A DNA stretch of 64,000 bases. Origin: Exiguobacterium qingdaonense (GTDB taxonomy: Bacteria > Bacillota > Bacilli > Exiguobacteriales > Exiguobacteriaceae). Under the pieces are notes generated by a model. That model ran no database searches and was not told the origin of the DNA. It worked only from the letters and a program-made list of their open reading frames with translations. The position numbers and the translations under genes are program-made. Below, piece by piece: positions 26,366 through 35,732 of the stretch. The stretch is from contig NZ_JACSKY010000003.1 in the NCBI RefSeq assembly GCF_018617855.1, positions 186,001 to 250,000 of the forward strand, read 5' to 3'. Position 1 is the first letter of the stretch, and every line of letters begins with the position of its first letter.

Positions 26366-27067
26366 TTAGAGATATGATCCAGCACCGACGTAACGTGAAG
26401 CCCAGTATCCAGAAGTGAAGCTCGCGTATTTGACGCCGCCTGTTTCCGAGTTGATCATTTGTGTTTTACTAAGTGCCATCCCGACGTGTTGAATCGTTCC
26501 ACCTGAGTGTGAGAAGAAGACGAGATCTCCTGCTTGAATCGATGACCTCGAGATTTTTTTCGCGCTTGAGTATTGCTGACGTGAAGAACGTGGAAGTGTT
26601 TTTCCGATTGCTTTTTTATATACATGACCCGTATAACCAGAGCAGTCAAATCCAGAAGTCGTCGTTCCGCCATAACGATAAGGTGTACCTAGATATTTTT
26701 TCGACTCAGCAACGAGTTTCGAACGTTTGCTAGAAGATGACGTTGAGACTGTTGTCGATGAAGTAGTTGAAGTTCTAGGCTTCAAGTACGTATACTTAGA
26801 AGATGCTGAAATGTAACGGTGTGTGCCTTTGTAATTGATTTTATAAAACGAACCGGATTTACCAAGGTATGTATAGCGTTGACCTTTATCCATTTTCGCG
26901 ACAACTTTTGATGATGATAGTGACGGGGCAGTACGGATGTTCAAGCCGTTGACTTTCGAGTAAGCAAATATTCCGTTAGCGGCTTCTGCTTGTTCACCTG
27001 TTGAGAACATGAGACCCGAGAAAGCGACAGTGACAGCGACAACGATTGATGCGATACGCTTTAACAT
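26366..27067 (-). CDS. Secreted SH3b - NlpC/P60 cell-wall endopeptidase
   Basis: 233 residues. Signal peptide with cleavage after AEA (about residue 29). SH3b domain about residues 35-95 (VNGLNIRTAPSLSSSKVVAKM...), a Ser/Thr linker 98-115, and an NlpC/P60 domain 115-233 with catalytic Cys in FDCSG, His in IQHVGMAL and a third polar residue in the following NSETGG segment. Such enzymes cut the D-gamma-Glu-meso-DAP (or Lys) peptide bond in the cell wall for growth or separation. The start has GGAGGGA upstream. A near-match to the WalR box lies 170 bases upstream, in keeping with the WalRK control of such hydrolases in Bacilli. Confidence 0.93.
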   Translation of the reverse strand: MLKRIASIVVAVTVAFSGLMFSTGEQAEAANGIFAYSKVNGLNIRTAPSLSSSKVVAKMDKGQRYTYLGKSGSFYKINYKGTHRYISASSKYTYLKPRTSTTSSTTVSTSSSSKRSKLVAESKKYLGTPYRYGGTTTSGFDCSGYTGHVYKKAIGKTLPRSSRQQYSSAKKISRSSIQAGDLVFFSHSGGTIQHVGMALSKTQMINSETGGVKYASFTSGYWASRYVGAGSYL

Positions 27068-27460
27068 TGTGTAAATCCCTCCGTTTTTAAAATCAAGACG
27101 TTACTATATGAAAAAATCGAGTAGTATTTATAAGTAGAGCACAAGTTGCGAGTATACCCGGTTTCCTGTGCAAATAAACTATATCATGTGCGAGACCGAT
27201 CGCATTTTTCAATCGCAAGTCAAAAAAACGCTTTCTTGTAACAGAAATGAAACAATATGTGGGTATAGTACTTGGTTTTGTTACAAAAACAAACAGACTC
27301 GTGTAAAAAATTGTATAAGAGGGAAATGCTTATTCGAAAAGCAACACATGTACAGTGACGGCACCGAATAAATATGATTAGATGATGACAGAACGAACGT
27401 GCAAAGGTTGTCATGAATGCGAATTGTGTTGAATGAAATGTAGAAAGATAGGTGACTTGA
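27068..27460. other. 393-base intergenic region between nlpC-like gene and rho
   Basis: Divergent leader region. It holds a possible WalR site and A/T-rich promoter-like stretches, including TATAAA-like elements on the minus strand and TATAGT/TATAAG on the plus strand. Short open frames here have no ribosome site. The long untranslated leader of rho may serve autoregulation as in B. subtilis, where Rho terminates in its own leader, but nothing in the sequence proves it. Confidence 0.5.
27238..27254 (-). promoter_or_regulatory. Possible WalR (YycF) box upstream of the NlpC/P60 gene
   Basis: On the minus strand TGTTTC-ATTTC-TGTTAC fits TGTWAH-N5-TGTWAH at 11 of 12 specified bases. The regulated gene type (secreted wall hydrolase) is right, but the distance to the start codon is long. 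Confidence 0.4.
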
Positions 27461-28798
27461 ATGAGTCAACAGACAGAGCCGACAAAAAATTATACATTGC
27501 GTGAACTTGAAACAAAAACGTTAAAAGAACTGTATGAAATCGCAAAAGAAGTCAAAGTCCCGAATTTTAGGGAAGCGCGCAAGCGTGAACTCATGTTTCG
27601 CATTTTGAAATCACAAGCTGAGTCAAAAGATTTATATTTCCTCGAAGGTATTTTAGAAATCATCCCGCCGAATCCTCAATCCCAAAATGACGGAGGTTTT
27701 GGATTCCTCCGACCGATCAATTATTCTCAATCTTCCGAAGACATCTACATCGCCGCTTCTCAAATCCGACGCTTCAATCTTCGAAACGGGGATCTCGTCA
27801 CGGGGAAAGTCCGAAAACCGAAAGAAAATGAGCGGTTCCAAGGGTTGTTGAGTGTCGAAGCGGTCAACGGGGAATCGACGGACTCGACACGTTCACGTGA
27901 TTACTTCCCGGCACTGACACCGATTTATCCGGAACAGCAGATGGTACTTGAAACAGAACCGAGACACTTGTCCGTTCGTGTCATGGACATGATCGCACCT
28001 GTCGGATTCGGACAACGTGGGTTGATTGTGGCACCACCGAAAGCGGGGAAAACATCGCTCCTTAAGGAGATTGCAAATTCGATTACAGCGAACCATCCGA
28101 ACGCGGAACTCATTATCCTTTTGATTGACGAACGTCCGGAAGAAGTGACTGATATTCAACGTTCGGTGCCAGATGCAGACGTGGCATTCTCAACATTTGA
28201 TGAAACACCGGAAAATCATGCCCGAATCTCAGAGCTTGTGCTTGAACGTGCGATGCGTCTCGTCGAGCACAAGAAAGACGTCATCATCCTACTCGATTCG
28301 ATCACGCGTCTCACTCGGGCATACAATCTCTCCGTACCACCGAGTGGAAGAACGTTATCGGGGGGGATCGATCCTGCGGCGTTTCATAAACCGAAAAAAT
28401 TCTTCGGGGCAGCGAGGAATATCGAAGACGGAGGCAGCTTGACAATCCTTGCAACGGCGCTCGTCGATACCGGATCACGAATGGATGACGTCATCTATGA
28501 AGAGTTCAAAGGAACGGGGAACATGGAACTCCACCTGGATCGGAAGCTCGCTGAACGTCGTATCTTCCCGGCGATCGACATTCGTCGTTCGGGCACACGG
28601 AAAGAAGAGCTGTTACTTGGAAAGGATGAACTTGATTCGCTTTGGACGATTCGTCGTACGATGAACGAATCCCCAGACTTTGTCGAGCAGTTCTTACGCC
28701 GTGTCCGGGAGACAAAAACGAATCTCGACTTTTTTGCGGCGCTTGAAGCAGATAAGAAAAAAAGACGCCCTGTGAAAAAAACGAAAACAGACTTGTAA
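27461..28798 (+). CDS. rho: Transcription termination factor Rho
   Basis: 445 residues. Hexameric RNA-dependent ATPase that ends transcription of untranslated RNA. N-terminal helical domain [18 protein letters not shown], cold-shock-like RNA-binding domain with GFGFLRP, Walker [11 protein letters not shown] (residues about 190-199), Walker [17 protein letters not shown]-loop [11 protein letters not shown] and R-loop. No insertion domain, length slightly above B. subtilis Rho. Precedes the L31 gene as in Bacillus. Confidence 0.98.
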   Translation: MSQQTEPTKNYTLRELETKTLKELYEIAKEVKVPNFREARKRELMFRILKSQAESKDLYFLEGILEIIPPNPQSQNDGGFGFLRPINYSQSSEDIYIAASQIRRFNLRNGDLVTGKVRKPKENERFQGLLSVEAVNGESTDSTRSRDYFPALTPIYPEQQMVLETEPRHLSVRVMDMIAPVGFGQRGLIVAPPKAGKTSLLKEIANSITANHPNAELIILLIDERPEEVTDIQRSVPDADVAFSTFDETPENHARISELVLERAMRLVEHKKDVIILLDSITRLTRAYNLSVPPSGRTLSGGIDPAAFHKPKKFFGAARNIEDGGSLTILATALVDTGSRMDDVIYEEFKGTGNMELHLDRKLAERRIFPAIDIRRSGTRKEELLLGKDELDSLWTIRRTMNESPDFVEQFLRRVRETKTNLDFFAALEADKKKRRPVKKTKTDL

Positions 28799-28880
28799 AT
28801 CCTATAGTAGGGTGATATTATATCCTAGTGAACTTTCTCTAGGTTGAAAGAATACTTAGGGCCGAAGGAGTTGAAAAGCA

Positions 28881-29123
28881 ATGAAACAAGGAATCCACCC
28901 AGAATACCGTAAAGTCGTATTCATGGACTCGACGACAGAATTCAAATTCATCACTGGTTCAACTCGTTACTCTAACGAGACAATCACGATGGAAGACGGA
29001 AACGAGTACCCACTCATCCGTGTCGATGTATCTTCTGATTCGCACCCGTTCTACACAGGTCGCCAGAAATTCGCATCTGCAGATGGTCGTATCGAGCGCT
29101 TCAACAAGAAATACCAACGTTAA
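28881..29123 (+). CDS. rpmE2: Ribosomal protein L31 type B (zinc-independent)
   Basis: 80 residues. [51 protein letters not shown] is the type-B signature (key residues [10 protein letters not shown]); none of the four Cys of the zinc-binding type A protein is present. Bacillus keeps the type A gene rpmE at this chromosomal position and type B (ytiA) elsewhere under Zur. No Zur-like palindrome is visible upstream here. Ribosome site GAAGGAG, terminator directly after. Confidence 0.95.
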   Translation: MKQGIHPEYRKVVFMDSTTEFKFITGSTRYSNETITMEDGNEYPLIRVDVSSDSHPFYTGRQKFASADGRIERFNKKYQR

Positions 29124-29141
29124 TCGTAAAGTTGTATGCTC

Positions 29142-29172
29142 ACCGCCTAGGGATTGCCCTTGGCGGTTTTTT
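29142..29172 (+). terminator. rpmE2 terminator
   Basis: ACCGCCTAGGG and CCCTTGGCGGT pair with one T-T mismatch, then TTTTTT. Confidence 0.88.
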
Positions 29173-29222
29173 GATACATGGACGCGGGTAAAGAGACGAA
29201 AGAAAATCGTTAGGGGGCCTTT

Positions 29223-30446
29223 ATGGAACTTATACTCATTAGTATCAGCTTGTTAATCGGAGTCGGCATCGTGTCGCAATGGTTGGCATGGCGTTATCAA
29301 ATTCCAGCAATCATTATCATGACGCTCGCCGGTGTGCTGGCAGGTCCGATTCTCGGGCTGTTCGACCCGCGTGAATTATTAGGGGATTTATATAGTCCAA
29401 TTATTTCGTTTGCGGTCGCGATCATCTTATTCGAAGGAAGTCTTGGCCTTCATTTCAGTGAGATCAATCAGTTCCGTCGGTCAATTGTTCGAATCGTCAC
29501 GGTTGGTGTTGCGCTATCGTTTGTCGGAGCGTCGCTACTCATTCAACACGTCGGTGGATTACATTGGGTCGTCGCCTGGACGATGGGGGCACTCTTCGTC
29601 GTGACGGGACCGACCGTTGTCATTCCGTTACTGCGTCAAGCCCACCTGAAAGATCGAGTCGGTGCAATATTGAAATGGGAAGGGATCATCGTCGACCCGA
29701 TCGGTGCCCTTCTTGGACTGTTCATCGTCCGATTAGGATATATTGCGTACGAAGGAATGGATTTATGGATGCAGCTCTTGTTTGCGGGTGCCTGTATCAT
29801 CGGGATCGGGCTCGGTTTCTTGTTTGGTCATTTCTTGATGGGGTGGTTTGTCGCTGAAAAAGTGCCACGTTACCTCCGTGCCTCAGTCACATTGACATCC
29901 GTTTTGATCTTGTTTTCGTTAAGTGAGCTCATGATGCATGAAGTCGGGCTTCTTGCTGTGACGGCAATGGGGATGACGATGGCCAATACGAAACATCGTG
30001 ATGAAGAGATTATTGAAGAATTGCAATCATTTAAAGAGGACATTTCTATTTTGCTCATCTCGTCGGTGTTCATTTTATTGACGGCATCGCTTTCTCGAGC
30101 GGAGCTATTAAACATTTTCCAATGGCCGCTCCTATTGACGATTGCCGGAATCCTCTTCATCGTGCGTCCGGTCGCCATCTATATGTCTACAGTTGGCGGA
30201 GGGTTGCCGCTTACGGAACGGGGGTTCATCGGTTGGATTGCCCCGAGGGGAATTGTCGCGATGACTGTCGCTGGATTTTTTGCAGAAGAGGTGGCGCATC
30301 TCGGAATCGAAGATGCAAGCCAAATGTTACCGCTCACGCTCGGTCTCGTCTTCATCTCGGTTACTTTGCATGGTCTCACAATCCGTCCGCTCGCTCGTAA
30401 GTTAAAGTTGATTGACGAGGAAAAAGAAGCGAATGGCGATGGATAA
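29223..30446 (+). CDS. CPA1-family Na+/H+ (or K+/H+) antiporter
   Basis: 407 residues with 12-13 membrane helices and no cytoplasmic regulatory domain. The NhaP-type core is shown by GVLAGPILGLFDP, ILFEGSLGLHFSEI, FVVTGPTVVIPLLR (the Thr-Gly-Pro cross-over) and the paired acidic site EGIIVDPIGALL (Glu-Asp), followed by RGIVAMTVAGFFAEE. It exchanges cytoplasmic Na+ or K+ for external H+. The inserted position between rpmE and tdk is not found in B. subtilis and fits a salt- or alkali-tolerant lifestyle (inference). Ribosome site TAGGGGG close to the start. Confidence 0.9.
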   Translation: MELILISISLLIGVGIVSQWLAWRYQIPAIIIMTLAGVLAGPILGLFDPRELLGDLYSPIISFAVAIILFEGSLGLHFSEINQFRRSIVRIVTVGVALSFVGASLLIQHVGGLHWVVAWTMGALFVVTGPTVVIPLLRQAHLKDRVGAILKWEGIIVDPIGALLGLFIVRLGYIAYEGMDLWMQLLFAGACIIGIGLGFLFGHFLMGWFVAEKVPRYLRASVTLTSVLILFSLSELMMHEVGLLAVTAMGMTMANTKHRDEEIIEELQSFKEDISILLISSVFILLTASLSRAELLNIFQWPLLLTIAGILFIVRPVAIYMSTVGGGLPLTERGFIGWIAPRGIVAMTVAGFFAEEVAHLGIEDASQMLPLTLGLVFISVTLHGLTIRPLARKLKLIDEEKEANGDG

Positions 30447-30495
30447 AGGGTGGATGTTCCTTTGACAGCGTTTGAAAGAAGTCAACCCTTTTTCT
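30445..30495 (+). terminator. Probable terminator after antiporter gene
   Basis: AAAGGGT pairs with ACCCTTT across a long partly structured loop, followed by TTTTTCTC. Weaker than the others in the window. Confidence 0.5.
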
Positions 30496-30552
30496 CAACT
30501 CGAAAGATAGGTATAATCGGAAAGCGATTATGGATGGAGAGGGCGAAGTGAA

Positions 30553-31167
30553 ATGATGCATGTGACGAACCGATATGGTTGGATTGAAGTGATTTGTGGG
30601 AGTATGTTTTCGGGAAAGTCGGAGGAATTGATTCGTCGTGTCCGCCGTGCTCACTACGGAAAGATTCCGGTCCAAGTGTTCAAGCCAGCAATTGACGACC
30701 GGTATCATGAAGAGAACGTTGTCTCACACACGGGCAATTCGGTTGTGGCGGTTCCGATCGCCTCAAGTCAAGACTTGTACGATGCCGTACATGAAGAAAC
30801 ACAAGTCATCGCGATTGATGAAGTGCAATTCTTTGATGAAGGGATCGTCGATGTGATCGAGCAGCTTGCGACTGAGGATAAGCGCGTCATCTGTGCTGGT
30901 CTTGATATGGACTTTCGTGGTGAACCGTTCACGATGATGCCTGAACTACTGGCTCGAGCGGAGTTTGTGACAAAGTTGCAGGCGATTTGTTTGTCTTGTG
31001 GCGCACCCGCTTCACGGACACAGCGTCTCATTGACGGACAACCGGCTCGTTATGAAGACCCGGTCATCTTAGTCGGTGCCTCGGAGTCATATGAGCCGCG
31101 GTGTCGTCATTGCCATGATGTACCGAATAAACCACGTCCGGTCCGCCACACCGTGGCAGACAGATGA
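30553..31167 (+). CDS. tdk: Thymidine kinase (type II)
   Basis: 204 residues. Salvages thymidine to dTMP. P-loop [24 protein letters not shown] with the catalytic Glu, FRGEPF lid and a zinc ribbon built from CLSCG (residues about 145-149) and CRHCH (about 183-187). Normal length. Transcribed alone: a promoter region lies upstream and a strong hairpin after. Order rho-rpmE-tdk-prfA as in Bacillus. Confidence 0.97.
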   Translation: MMHVTNRYGWIEVICGSMFSGKSEELIRRVRRAHYGKIPVQVFKPAIDDRYHEENVVSHTGNSVVAVPIASSQDLYDAVHEETQVIAIDEVQFFDEGIVDVIEQLATEDKRVICAGLDMDFRGEPFTMMPELLARAEFVTKLQAICLSCGAPASRTQRLIDGQPARYEDPVILVGASESYEPRCRHCHDVPNKPRPVRHTVADR

Positions 31168-31171
31168 ATCG

Positions 31172-31200
31172 ACGGACCGCCCTCGGCGGTCCGTTTTTTT
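31172..31200 (+). terminator. tdk terminator
   Basis: ACGGACCGCC / GGCGGTCCGT with a CTC loop and seven T. Confidence 0.93.
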
Positions 31201-31246
31201 GCTATAATAGATAGAGTTTGATTTGACGGAGAAAGGACGGATCATC

Positions 31247-32317
31247 ATGTTTGACCGTTTAAGCGTATTAGAAGATCGTTACATGCAATTGAATGAAATG
31301 CTCGCCGACCCTGAAGTGCTCAGTGATTCGACGAAGCTGAGACAATATTCGAAAGAACAAGCGCAATTGGAAGAAACGGTACAGATGTATCGCCAGTACA
31401 AAGAAAAGAGCGAGGCTTTCAAAGAGGCGAAGGCGATGCTTGAGGATCGGACGCTCGATGCGGACATGCGGGAACTTGCGAAAGAAGAGATGCAGCTATT
31501 AGAGCCGGAAGTGAAAGAGTTGGAAGCGAAATTGCGGATTCTCTTGCTCCCGAAAGACCCGAACGATGACAAGAACGTCATCGTTGAAGTTCGAGGGGCG
31601 GCTGGTGGCGACGAGGCGGCACTGTTTGCTGGTGACCTTTACAAAATGTACACGCGATTCGCGGAGCGTCAAAACTGGAAAGTGGAACTGATTGATGCGA
31701 ACTATACGGAGCTCGGTGGGTTCAAGGAAGTGACGTTCATGATCAACGGCACCGGTGCCTACTCAAAACTCAAGTTTGAGAACGGGGCCCATCGTGTTCA
31801 GCGCGTCCCTTCAACCGAATCGGGCGGTCGGATCCATACGTCTACGGCAACGGTCGCAGTTCTTCCCGAGGCGGAGGATGTCGAAGTTCACATCGATATG
31901 AAAGATGTGCGAGTCGATACGTTCACTTCTTCAGGTCCAGGAGGGCAGTCCGTCAACACGACACAGTCAGCTGTCCGTTTGACACACATCCCGTCCGGCC
32001 TCGTCGTATCGTGTCAAGACGAGAAATCACAACACAAAAACAAAGATAAGGCGATGAAGGTGCTTCGGGCGCGTCTCTATGACAAAATGCAGAGCGAACA
32101 TATGGAAGAGCTCTCTGCGCAGCGGAAATCCGCCGTCGGGACAGGTGATCGTTCAGAGCGCATTCGGACGTATAACTTTCCTCAAAGTCGCGTCACGGAT
32201 CATCGCATCGGTTTGACGCTTCAAAAGTTAGACCGGGTGTTGACCGGTGAACTCGAAGACATCATCGATGCGCTCATCATGGATGAGCAGGCACGTTTGA
32301 TGGAGGATGCGGAATGA
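31247..32317 (+). CDS. prfA: Peptide chain release factor 1
   Basis: 356 residues. Reads UAA and UAG and releases the finished protein on the ribosome. Codon-recognition tripeptide PST within [14 protein letters not shown], and the catalytic GGQ in [12 protein letters not shown], which is the site methylated by PrmC. The start [12 protein letters not shown] has AAAGGA upstream; the eight codons before it in the same frame are not used. First gene of a tight cluster in which prmC overlaps by four bases. Confidence 0.98.
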   Translation: MFDRLSVLEDRYMQLNEMLADPEVLSDSTKLRQYSKEQAQLEETVQMYRQYKEKSEAFKEAKAMLEDRTLDADMRELAKEEMQLLEPEVKELEAKLRILLLPKDPNDDKNVIVEVRGAAGGDEAALFAGDLYKMYTRFAERQNWKVELIDANYTELGGFKEVTFMINGTGAYSKLKFENGAHRVQRVPSTESGGRIHTSTATVAVLPEAEDVEVHIDMKDVRVDTFTSSGPGGQSVNTTQSAVRLTHIPSGLVVSCQDEKSQHKNKDKAMKVLRARLYDKMQSEHMEELSAQRKSAVGTGDRSERIRTYNFPQSRVTDHRIGLTLQKLDRVLTGELEDIIDALIMDEQARLMEDAE

Positions 32318-33174
32318 TGCGTGTCGCTGCGCTACTGAAGCAGACGGAAGAACAGTTAAACGAATGCGGGCGCGACCGTGCGGCTGCCGAATGGTGGCTC
32401 ATGCATGTCCTGCAAGTCGATCGAACCGGTCTAATCATTCGATTGTCAGATGAGTTGTCAGCAGACGAGATGGCACGTTTCGAGGTAGGTGTTGAGAGAT
32501 TGTTGACCGGAGAACCGGTACAGCACGTGATCGGGCATGCTCCGTTTTACGGGCGTTCGTTTGAGGTGAATCGGGATGTGTTAATCCCGAGACCGGAAAC
32601 GGAAGAATTGATTGATTGGCTGCTCGGGCAAATTCGTCATGTCGAGGATGATGAGATTGTCGATGTCGGGACAGGAACCGGGGCCATCGCAATCACGTTG
32701 AGCCTCGAGCTCGATGTACGCGTGCAGACGGTTGACATTTCGCGCGAAGCGATTGAGGTCGCCAAGCGGAATGCGGCATCCCTCGGTGCAAAAGTTCGTT
32801 TTTATGAAGGGGATGGCCTCGCGCCTATTGAGGATCAGACGATTCGTATCCTCGTCTCGAATCCGCCCTATATCGAGGCGGATGAATTATTGGATGAGAC
32901 GGTCGTTGGCTACGAGCCACACCTCGCCCTCTTTGGAGGTGTGGACGGGCTCGACATGTATCGGCAATTGATTTCGGAGTCGGTGCGCGTCTTACGTGCC
33001 GATTGGCAATTGATTGCGTTCGAAATCGGGTATAACCAAGGACAAGATGTGAAATCATTACTGTCAGAACGTTATCCTGAAGCAGAAACGGGTATTTTAA
33101 AAGATATAAACGGCAAGGACCGTATCGTCTATGCCGTGAGGGAAGGGATTGCGTATGGAAACGAAATGGATTAA
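32314..33174 (+). CDS. prmC: Release factor glutamine N5-methyltransferase
   Basis: 286 residues. Methylates the Gln of the GGQ motif of release factors using S-adenosylmethionine. N-terminal helical domain (1-85), then [17 protein letters not shown]-binding [12 protein letters not shown], and the catalytic NPPY in [14 protein letters not shown]. Overlaps prfA by ATGA, and is overlapped by the next gene by 20 bases. In Bacillus spoIIR follows; it is not here. Confidence 0.96.
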   Translation: MMRVAALLKQTEEQLNECGRDRAAAEWWLMHVLQVDRTGLIIRLSDELSADEMARFEVGVERLLTGEPVQHVIGHAPFYGRSFEVNRDVLIPRPETEELIDWLLGQIRHVEDDEIVDVGTGTGAIAITLSLELDVRVQTVDISREAIEVAKRNAASLGAKVRFYEGDGLAPIEDQTIRILVSNPPYIEADELLDETVVGYEPHLALFGGVDGLDMYRQLISESVRVLRADWQLIAFEIGYNQGQDVKSLLSERYPEAETGILKDINGKDRIVYAVREGIAYGNEMD

Positions 33175-34165
33175 ATCGAATGAGATTGAAGAGGGGGTAC
33201 GTCTTCTTCAAGCGGGTGACATCATCGCCATTCCGACAGAAACCGTTTACGGTCTCGCTGGAGATGCCATGAACGATGTGGCAATCCAAAAGATTTTTGA
33301 GGCGAAAGGACGTCCGTCGGATAACCCGCTCATCGTCCATATCGCTTCAATCGAGCAAACAAAGTTGTTTGTCGATTCGACCCCTCCCGTTGCCAAACGC
33401 TTGATGGATGCGTTTTGGCCAGGTGCTTTGACAATCATCTTGCCTTCGAACGGACGAGCTTCCTCGCTCGTAACCGCTGGACTTGATTCTATCGGACTTC
33501 GGATGCCGGACCATCCGACGGCACTCGAGTTGATTCGTGTGTCGGGATTGGGACTTGCGGCACCGAGTGCGAATCGTTCCGGGCGACCCTCGCCGACGAC
33601 CGCTCAACATGTAGCGGATGACTTGAACGGGCGAATCGCAGGGATCGTGGATGGAGGCCCTACCGGAATCGGTGTCGAGTCAACCGTAATCGATTGTACG
33701 GGCGACGTGATCACCATCTTACGACCGGGTGGCGTGACGCGAGAAGAGATTGAGGCAGTCATTGGACCGGTCGCCTTAGATGCTAACTTGAGTGACGAAG
33801 AAGCTGCGCCAAGGTCGCCAGGGATGAAGTATACACATTATGCCCCGACGGCACCTGTCTTTTTAGTCGATGGCACGCGAGATGATTTGCAACGTGTCAT
33901 CGAGGAGCGGAAGCGGGCCGGACGACGCATCGGTGCACTTGTATTCGATGAGAGTCCGACAGTGGCTGATGTCACCTATTCACTCGGTACATCGATGGAG
34001 ATGGCGGCGCAACGGTTATATGATGCCCTTCGTCGATTTGATGAAACGGACGTTGATGAGATTTATGTGAATAAGATTGAACCGGTCGGGGTCGCATTAG
34101 CCGTTTATAACCGCCTGTACAAAGCAGCGGGAGGGAAGGTTGTGCACCCGACGAAAGATGCCTAA
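33155..34165 (+). CDS. tsaC: Threonylcarbamoyl-AMP synthase (Sua5/YwlC type)
   Basis: 336 residues. Makes threonylcarbamoyl-AMP from Thr, bicarbonate and ATP for the t6A modification of tRNAs that read ANN codons. YrdC domain residues 1-205 with GDIIAIPTETVYGLAGDA, KGRPSDNPLIVHI, FWPGALTIIL, GLRMPDHP and SANRSGRPSPT; linker with SPGMKYTHYAP; and the C-terminal Sua5 domain. Start ATG 33155 lies inside prmC with AAGGGA before it. Length is that of the two-domain form. Confidence 0.96.
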   Translation: METKWIKSNEIEEGVRLLQAGDIIAIPTETVYGLAGDAMNDVAIQKIFEAKGRPSDNPLIVHIASIEQTKLFVDSTPPVAKRLMDAFWPGALTIILPSNGRASSLVTAGLDSIGLRMPDHPTALELIRVSGLGLAAPSANRSGRPSPTTAQHVADDLNGRIAGIVDGGPTGIGVESTVIDCTGDVITILRPGGVTREEIEAVIGPVALDANLSDEEAAPRSPGMKYTHYAPTAPVFLVDGTRDDLQRVIEERKRAGRRIGALVFDESPTVADVTYSLGTSMEMAAQRLYDALRRFDETDVDEIYVNKIEPVGVALAVYNRLYKAAGGKVVHPTKDA

Positions 34166-34186
34166 AGACATAGAGGAGGACACGCG

Positions 34187-34687
34187 ATGTCAATGAAACG
34201 CGTATTATTCATATGTAGTGGCAACACGTGCCGAAGCCCGATGGCGATGGCCTTGCTCCGTTCGAAAATGACAGGGGATGAATTTGATATTCGTTCGGCC
34301 GGTCTTCGGACGATGCAAGGGTTCGATGCTTCTGAAAATGCACTGCAAGTTCTTAGGGAACGTGGAATCGAACTCGAACACGTTACCCAAACGTTTGATG
34401 GCGTGTTAGGGAATTGGGCGGACATCATCTTGACGATGACACGTGCGCACCGGGAAAAAATTCGGGAGACACATCCTGATTTGGCAGAGCGGACCTACAC
34501 GCTCTACGAATTCGTGACAGGGCTTGAGCGAGACATCAACGATCCGTTCGGAGGATCGATGAATGTGTATCGCCAAGTCCGAAACGAACTCGAGCCACTC
34601 GTGAATCGACTTGTGTTAAAATTAACGAATGACGGGTCAAAGGTGACGAAACCACCGAGACGCCTACCAAAGAAGACGGGGGAATGA
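34187..34687 (+). CDS. ywlE: Protein-arginine phosphatase (YwlE type)
   Basis: 166 residues of the low-molecular-weight phosphatase fold. P-loop CSGNTCRSP with nucleophile Cys10 and Arg16; general acid Asp in NDPFGGS. The Thr in the loop (Thr14), where tyrosine phosphatases have Ile, is the residue that selects phospho-arginine in B. subtilis YwlE. This predicts removal of phospho-arginine marks made by McsB on proteins sent to ClpCP. Ribosome site AGAGGAGG. Sits in the conserved ywlC-E-F-G group. Confidence 0.95.
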   Translation: MSMKRVLFICSGNTCRSPMAMALLRSKMTGDEFDIRSAGLRTMQGFDASENALQVLRERGIELEHVTQTFDGVLGNWADIILTMTRAHREKIRETHPDLAERTYTLYEFVTGLERDINDPFGGSMNVYRQVRNELEPLVNRLVLKLTNDGSKVTKPPRRLPKKTGE

Positions 34688-34691
34688 ACGA

Positions 34692-35132
34692 ATGAAAATT
34701 GCAATTGGCGCCGATCACGGCGGCTTCAACTTGAAAAAAGATATCGTAGCCTTGCTTGAAGAACTTGGACATGAGTATAAAGATTTCGGGACGCACTCGG
34801 CGGACTCGATTGACTATCCGGATGTAGCCATCCCGGTCGCAGAAGCGGTTGCGGCTGGTGAGTTCGACCGTGGCATTTTGATTTGCGGTACAGGAATCGG
34901 GATCGGGATTGCAGCGAATAAGGTCAAAGGGATCCGAGCGGCTCTCGTTCATGACTCATTCAGCGCAAAAGCGACACGTCAACATAACGACTCGAACATC
35001 ATGACGATGGGTGAGCGCGTGATTGGACCGGGTCTTGCGGTCGATTTGGTGGCGACGTGGCTCGATACGAACTTTGAAGGCGGTCGCCATTCAAACCGTG
35101 TCGACAAGATGAGCGCATACGAATCGAAGTGA
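34692..35132 (+). CDS. rpiB: Ribose-5-phosphate isomerase B
   Basis: 146 residues. Interconverts ribose-5-phosphate and ribulose-5-phosphate. MKIAIGADHGGFNLKK, the catalytic Cys in GILICGTGIGIGIAANK and HDSFSAKATRQHNDSNI are characteristic of RpiB. Starts four bases after ywlE ends. B. subtilis ywlF is the same gene in the same place. Confidence 0.96.
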   Translation: MKIAIGADHGGFNLKKDIVALLEELGHEYKDFGTHSADSIDYPDVAIPVAEAVAAGEFDRGILICGTGIGIGIAANKVKGIRAALVHDSFSAKATRQHNDSNIMTMGERVIGPGLAVDLVATWLDTNFEGGRHSNRVDKMSAYESK

Positions 35133-35137
35133 GGCCG

Positions 35138-35671
35138 ATGAAGACGGAACTTCTCGGATTATTAACGGAGCTTCACGAACGGTTTCCGTTACATGATGAG
35201 CATATTCTCGTCATCGGTTGCTCCACGAGTGAAGTACTCGGAAAAACGATCGGGAAGGCCGGGTCCATCGATGTCGCGAGTGAGTTGATGGAGGCTTTCC
35301 TTGAGTTTAGAGAGAAGACAGGTGTCCATCTGGCGTTTCAAGGGTGTGAGCATATCAATCGTGCCCTCACCGTAGAACGTCGGACACTTAAACAGTTCGG
35401 TCTTATGGAAGTGACAGTCGTCCCTGTCCGCGCGGCCGGCGGGGCGATGTCAGAGAAGGCATATGCGAACTTCGAGAACCCGTGTGTCGTCGAATCGATT
35501 CAAGCGGATGCCGGAATTGATATCGGATCGACATTGATTGGGATGCATCTAAAACCGGTCGCGATTCCGGTCCGATTGTCGTCAAGACATCTCGGGGAGG
35601 CGTACGTCACGTTCGCGGTGACGAGACCGAAGTTGATTGGTGGACCACGGGCTCATTATCCGACTAAATAA
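35138..35671 (+). CDS. ywlG: YwlG family protein (TIGR01440/DUF436)
   Basis: 177 residues. HILVIGCSTSEVLGKTIGKAGS near residues 25-45, HLAFQGCEHINRALTVER and GIDIGSTLIGMHLKPVAIPVRL are typical of YwlG, a UPF0340 protein of unknown biochemical function. The ATG used is five bases after the rpiB stop; a GTG overlapping that stop is also possible. Last gene of the prfA-ywlG cluster; bidirectional terminator follows. Confidence 0.92.
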   Translation: MKTELLGLLTELHERFPLHDEHILVIGCSTSEVLGKTIGKAGSIDVASELMEAFLEFREKTGVHLAFQGCEHINRALTVERRTLKQFGLMEVTVVPVRAAGGAMSEKAYANFENPCVVESIQADAGIDIGSTLIGMHLKPVAIPVRLSSRHLGEAYVTFAVTRPKLIGGPRAHYPTK

Positions 35672-35716
35672 AAAGCATCGCATTTAGGTTTTTCAACCGA
35701 ATGCGATGCTTTTTTC
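35670..35716. terminator. Bidirectional terminator ywlG / esterase
   Basis: AAAAAGCATCGCATT pairs with AATGCGATGCTTTTT, with a second inner stem GGTT/AACC. A- and T-rich flanks suit both strands. Confidence 0.9.
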
Positions 35717-35732
35717 ATTCAGATTGCATATC

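Noticed and set aside
27280-27295. Second WalR-like pair TGTTTG-TGTAAC on the minus strand
   Set aside because: Spacer is four, not five bases, and the first half-site deviates.
27168-27371. 67-codon frame in the rho leader
   Set aside because: No ribosome site and unusual composition.
28799-28880. Zur box before the type-B L31 gene
   Set aside because: No TCGTAAT-type palindrome; only a weak CCTAG/CTAGG repeat is visible.
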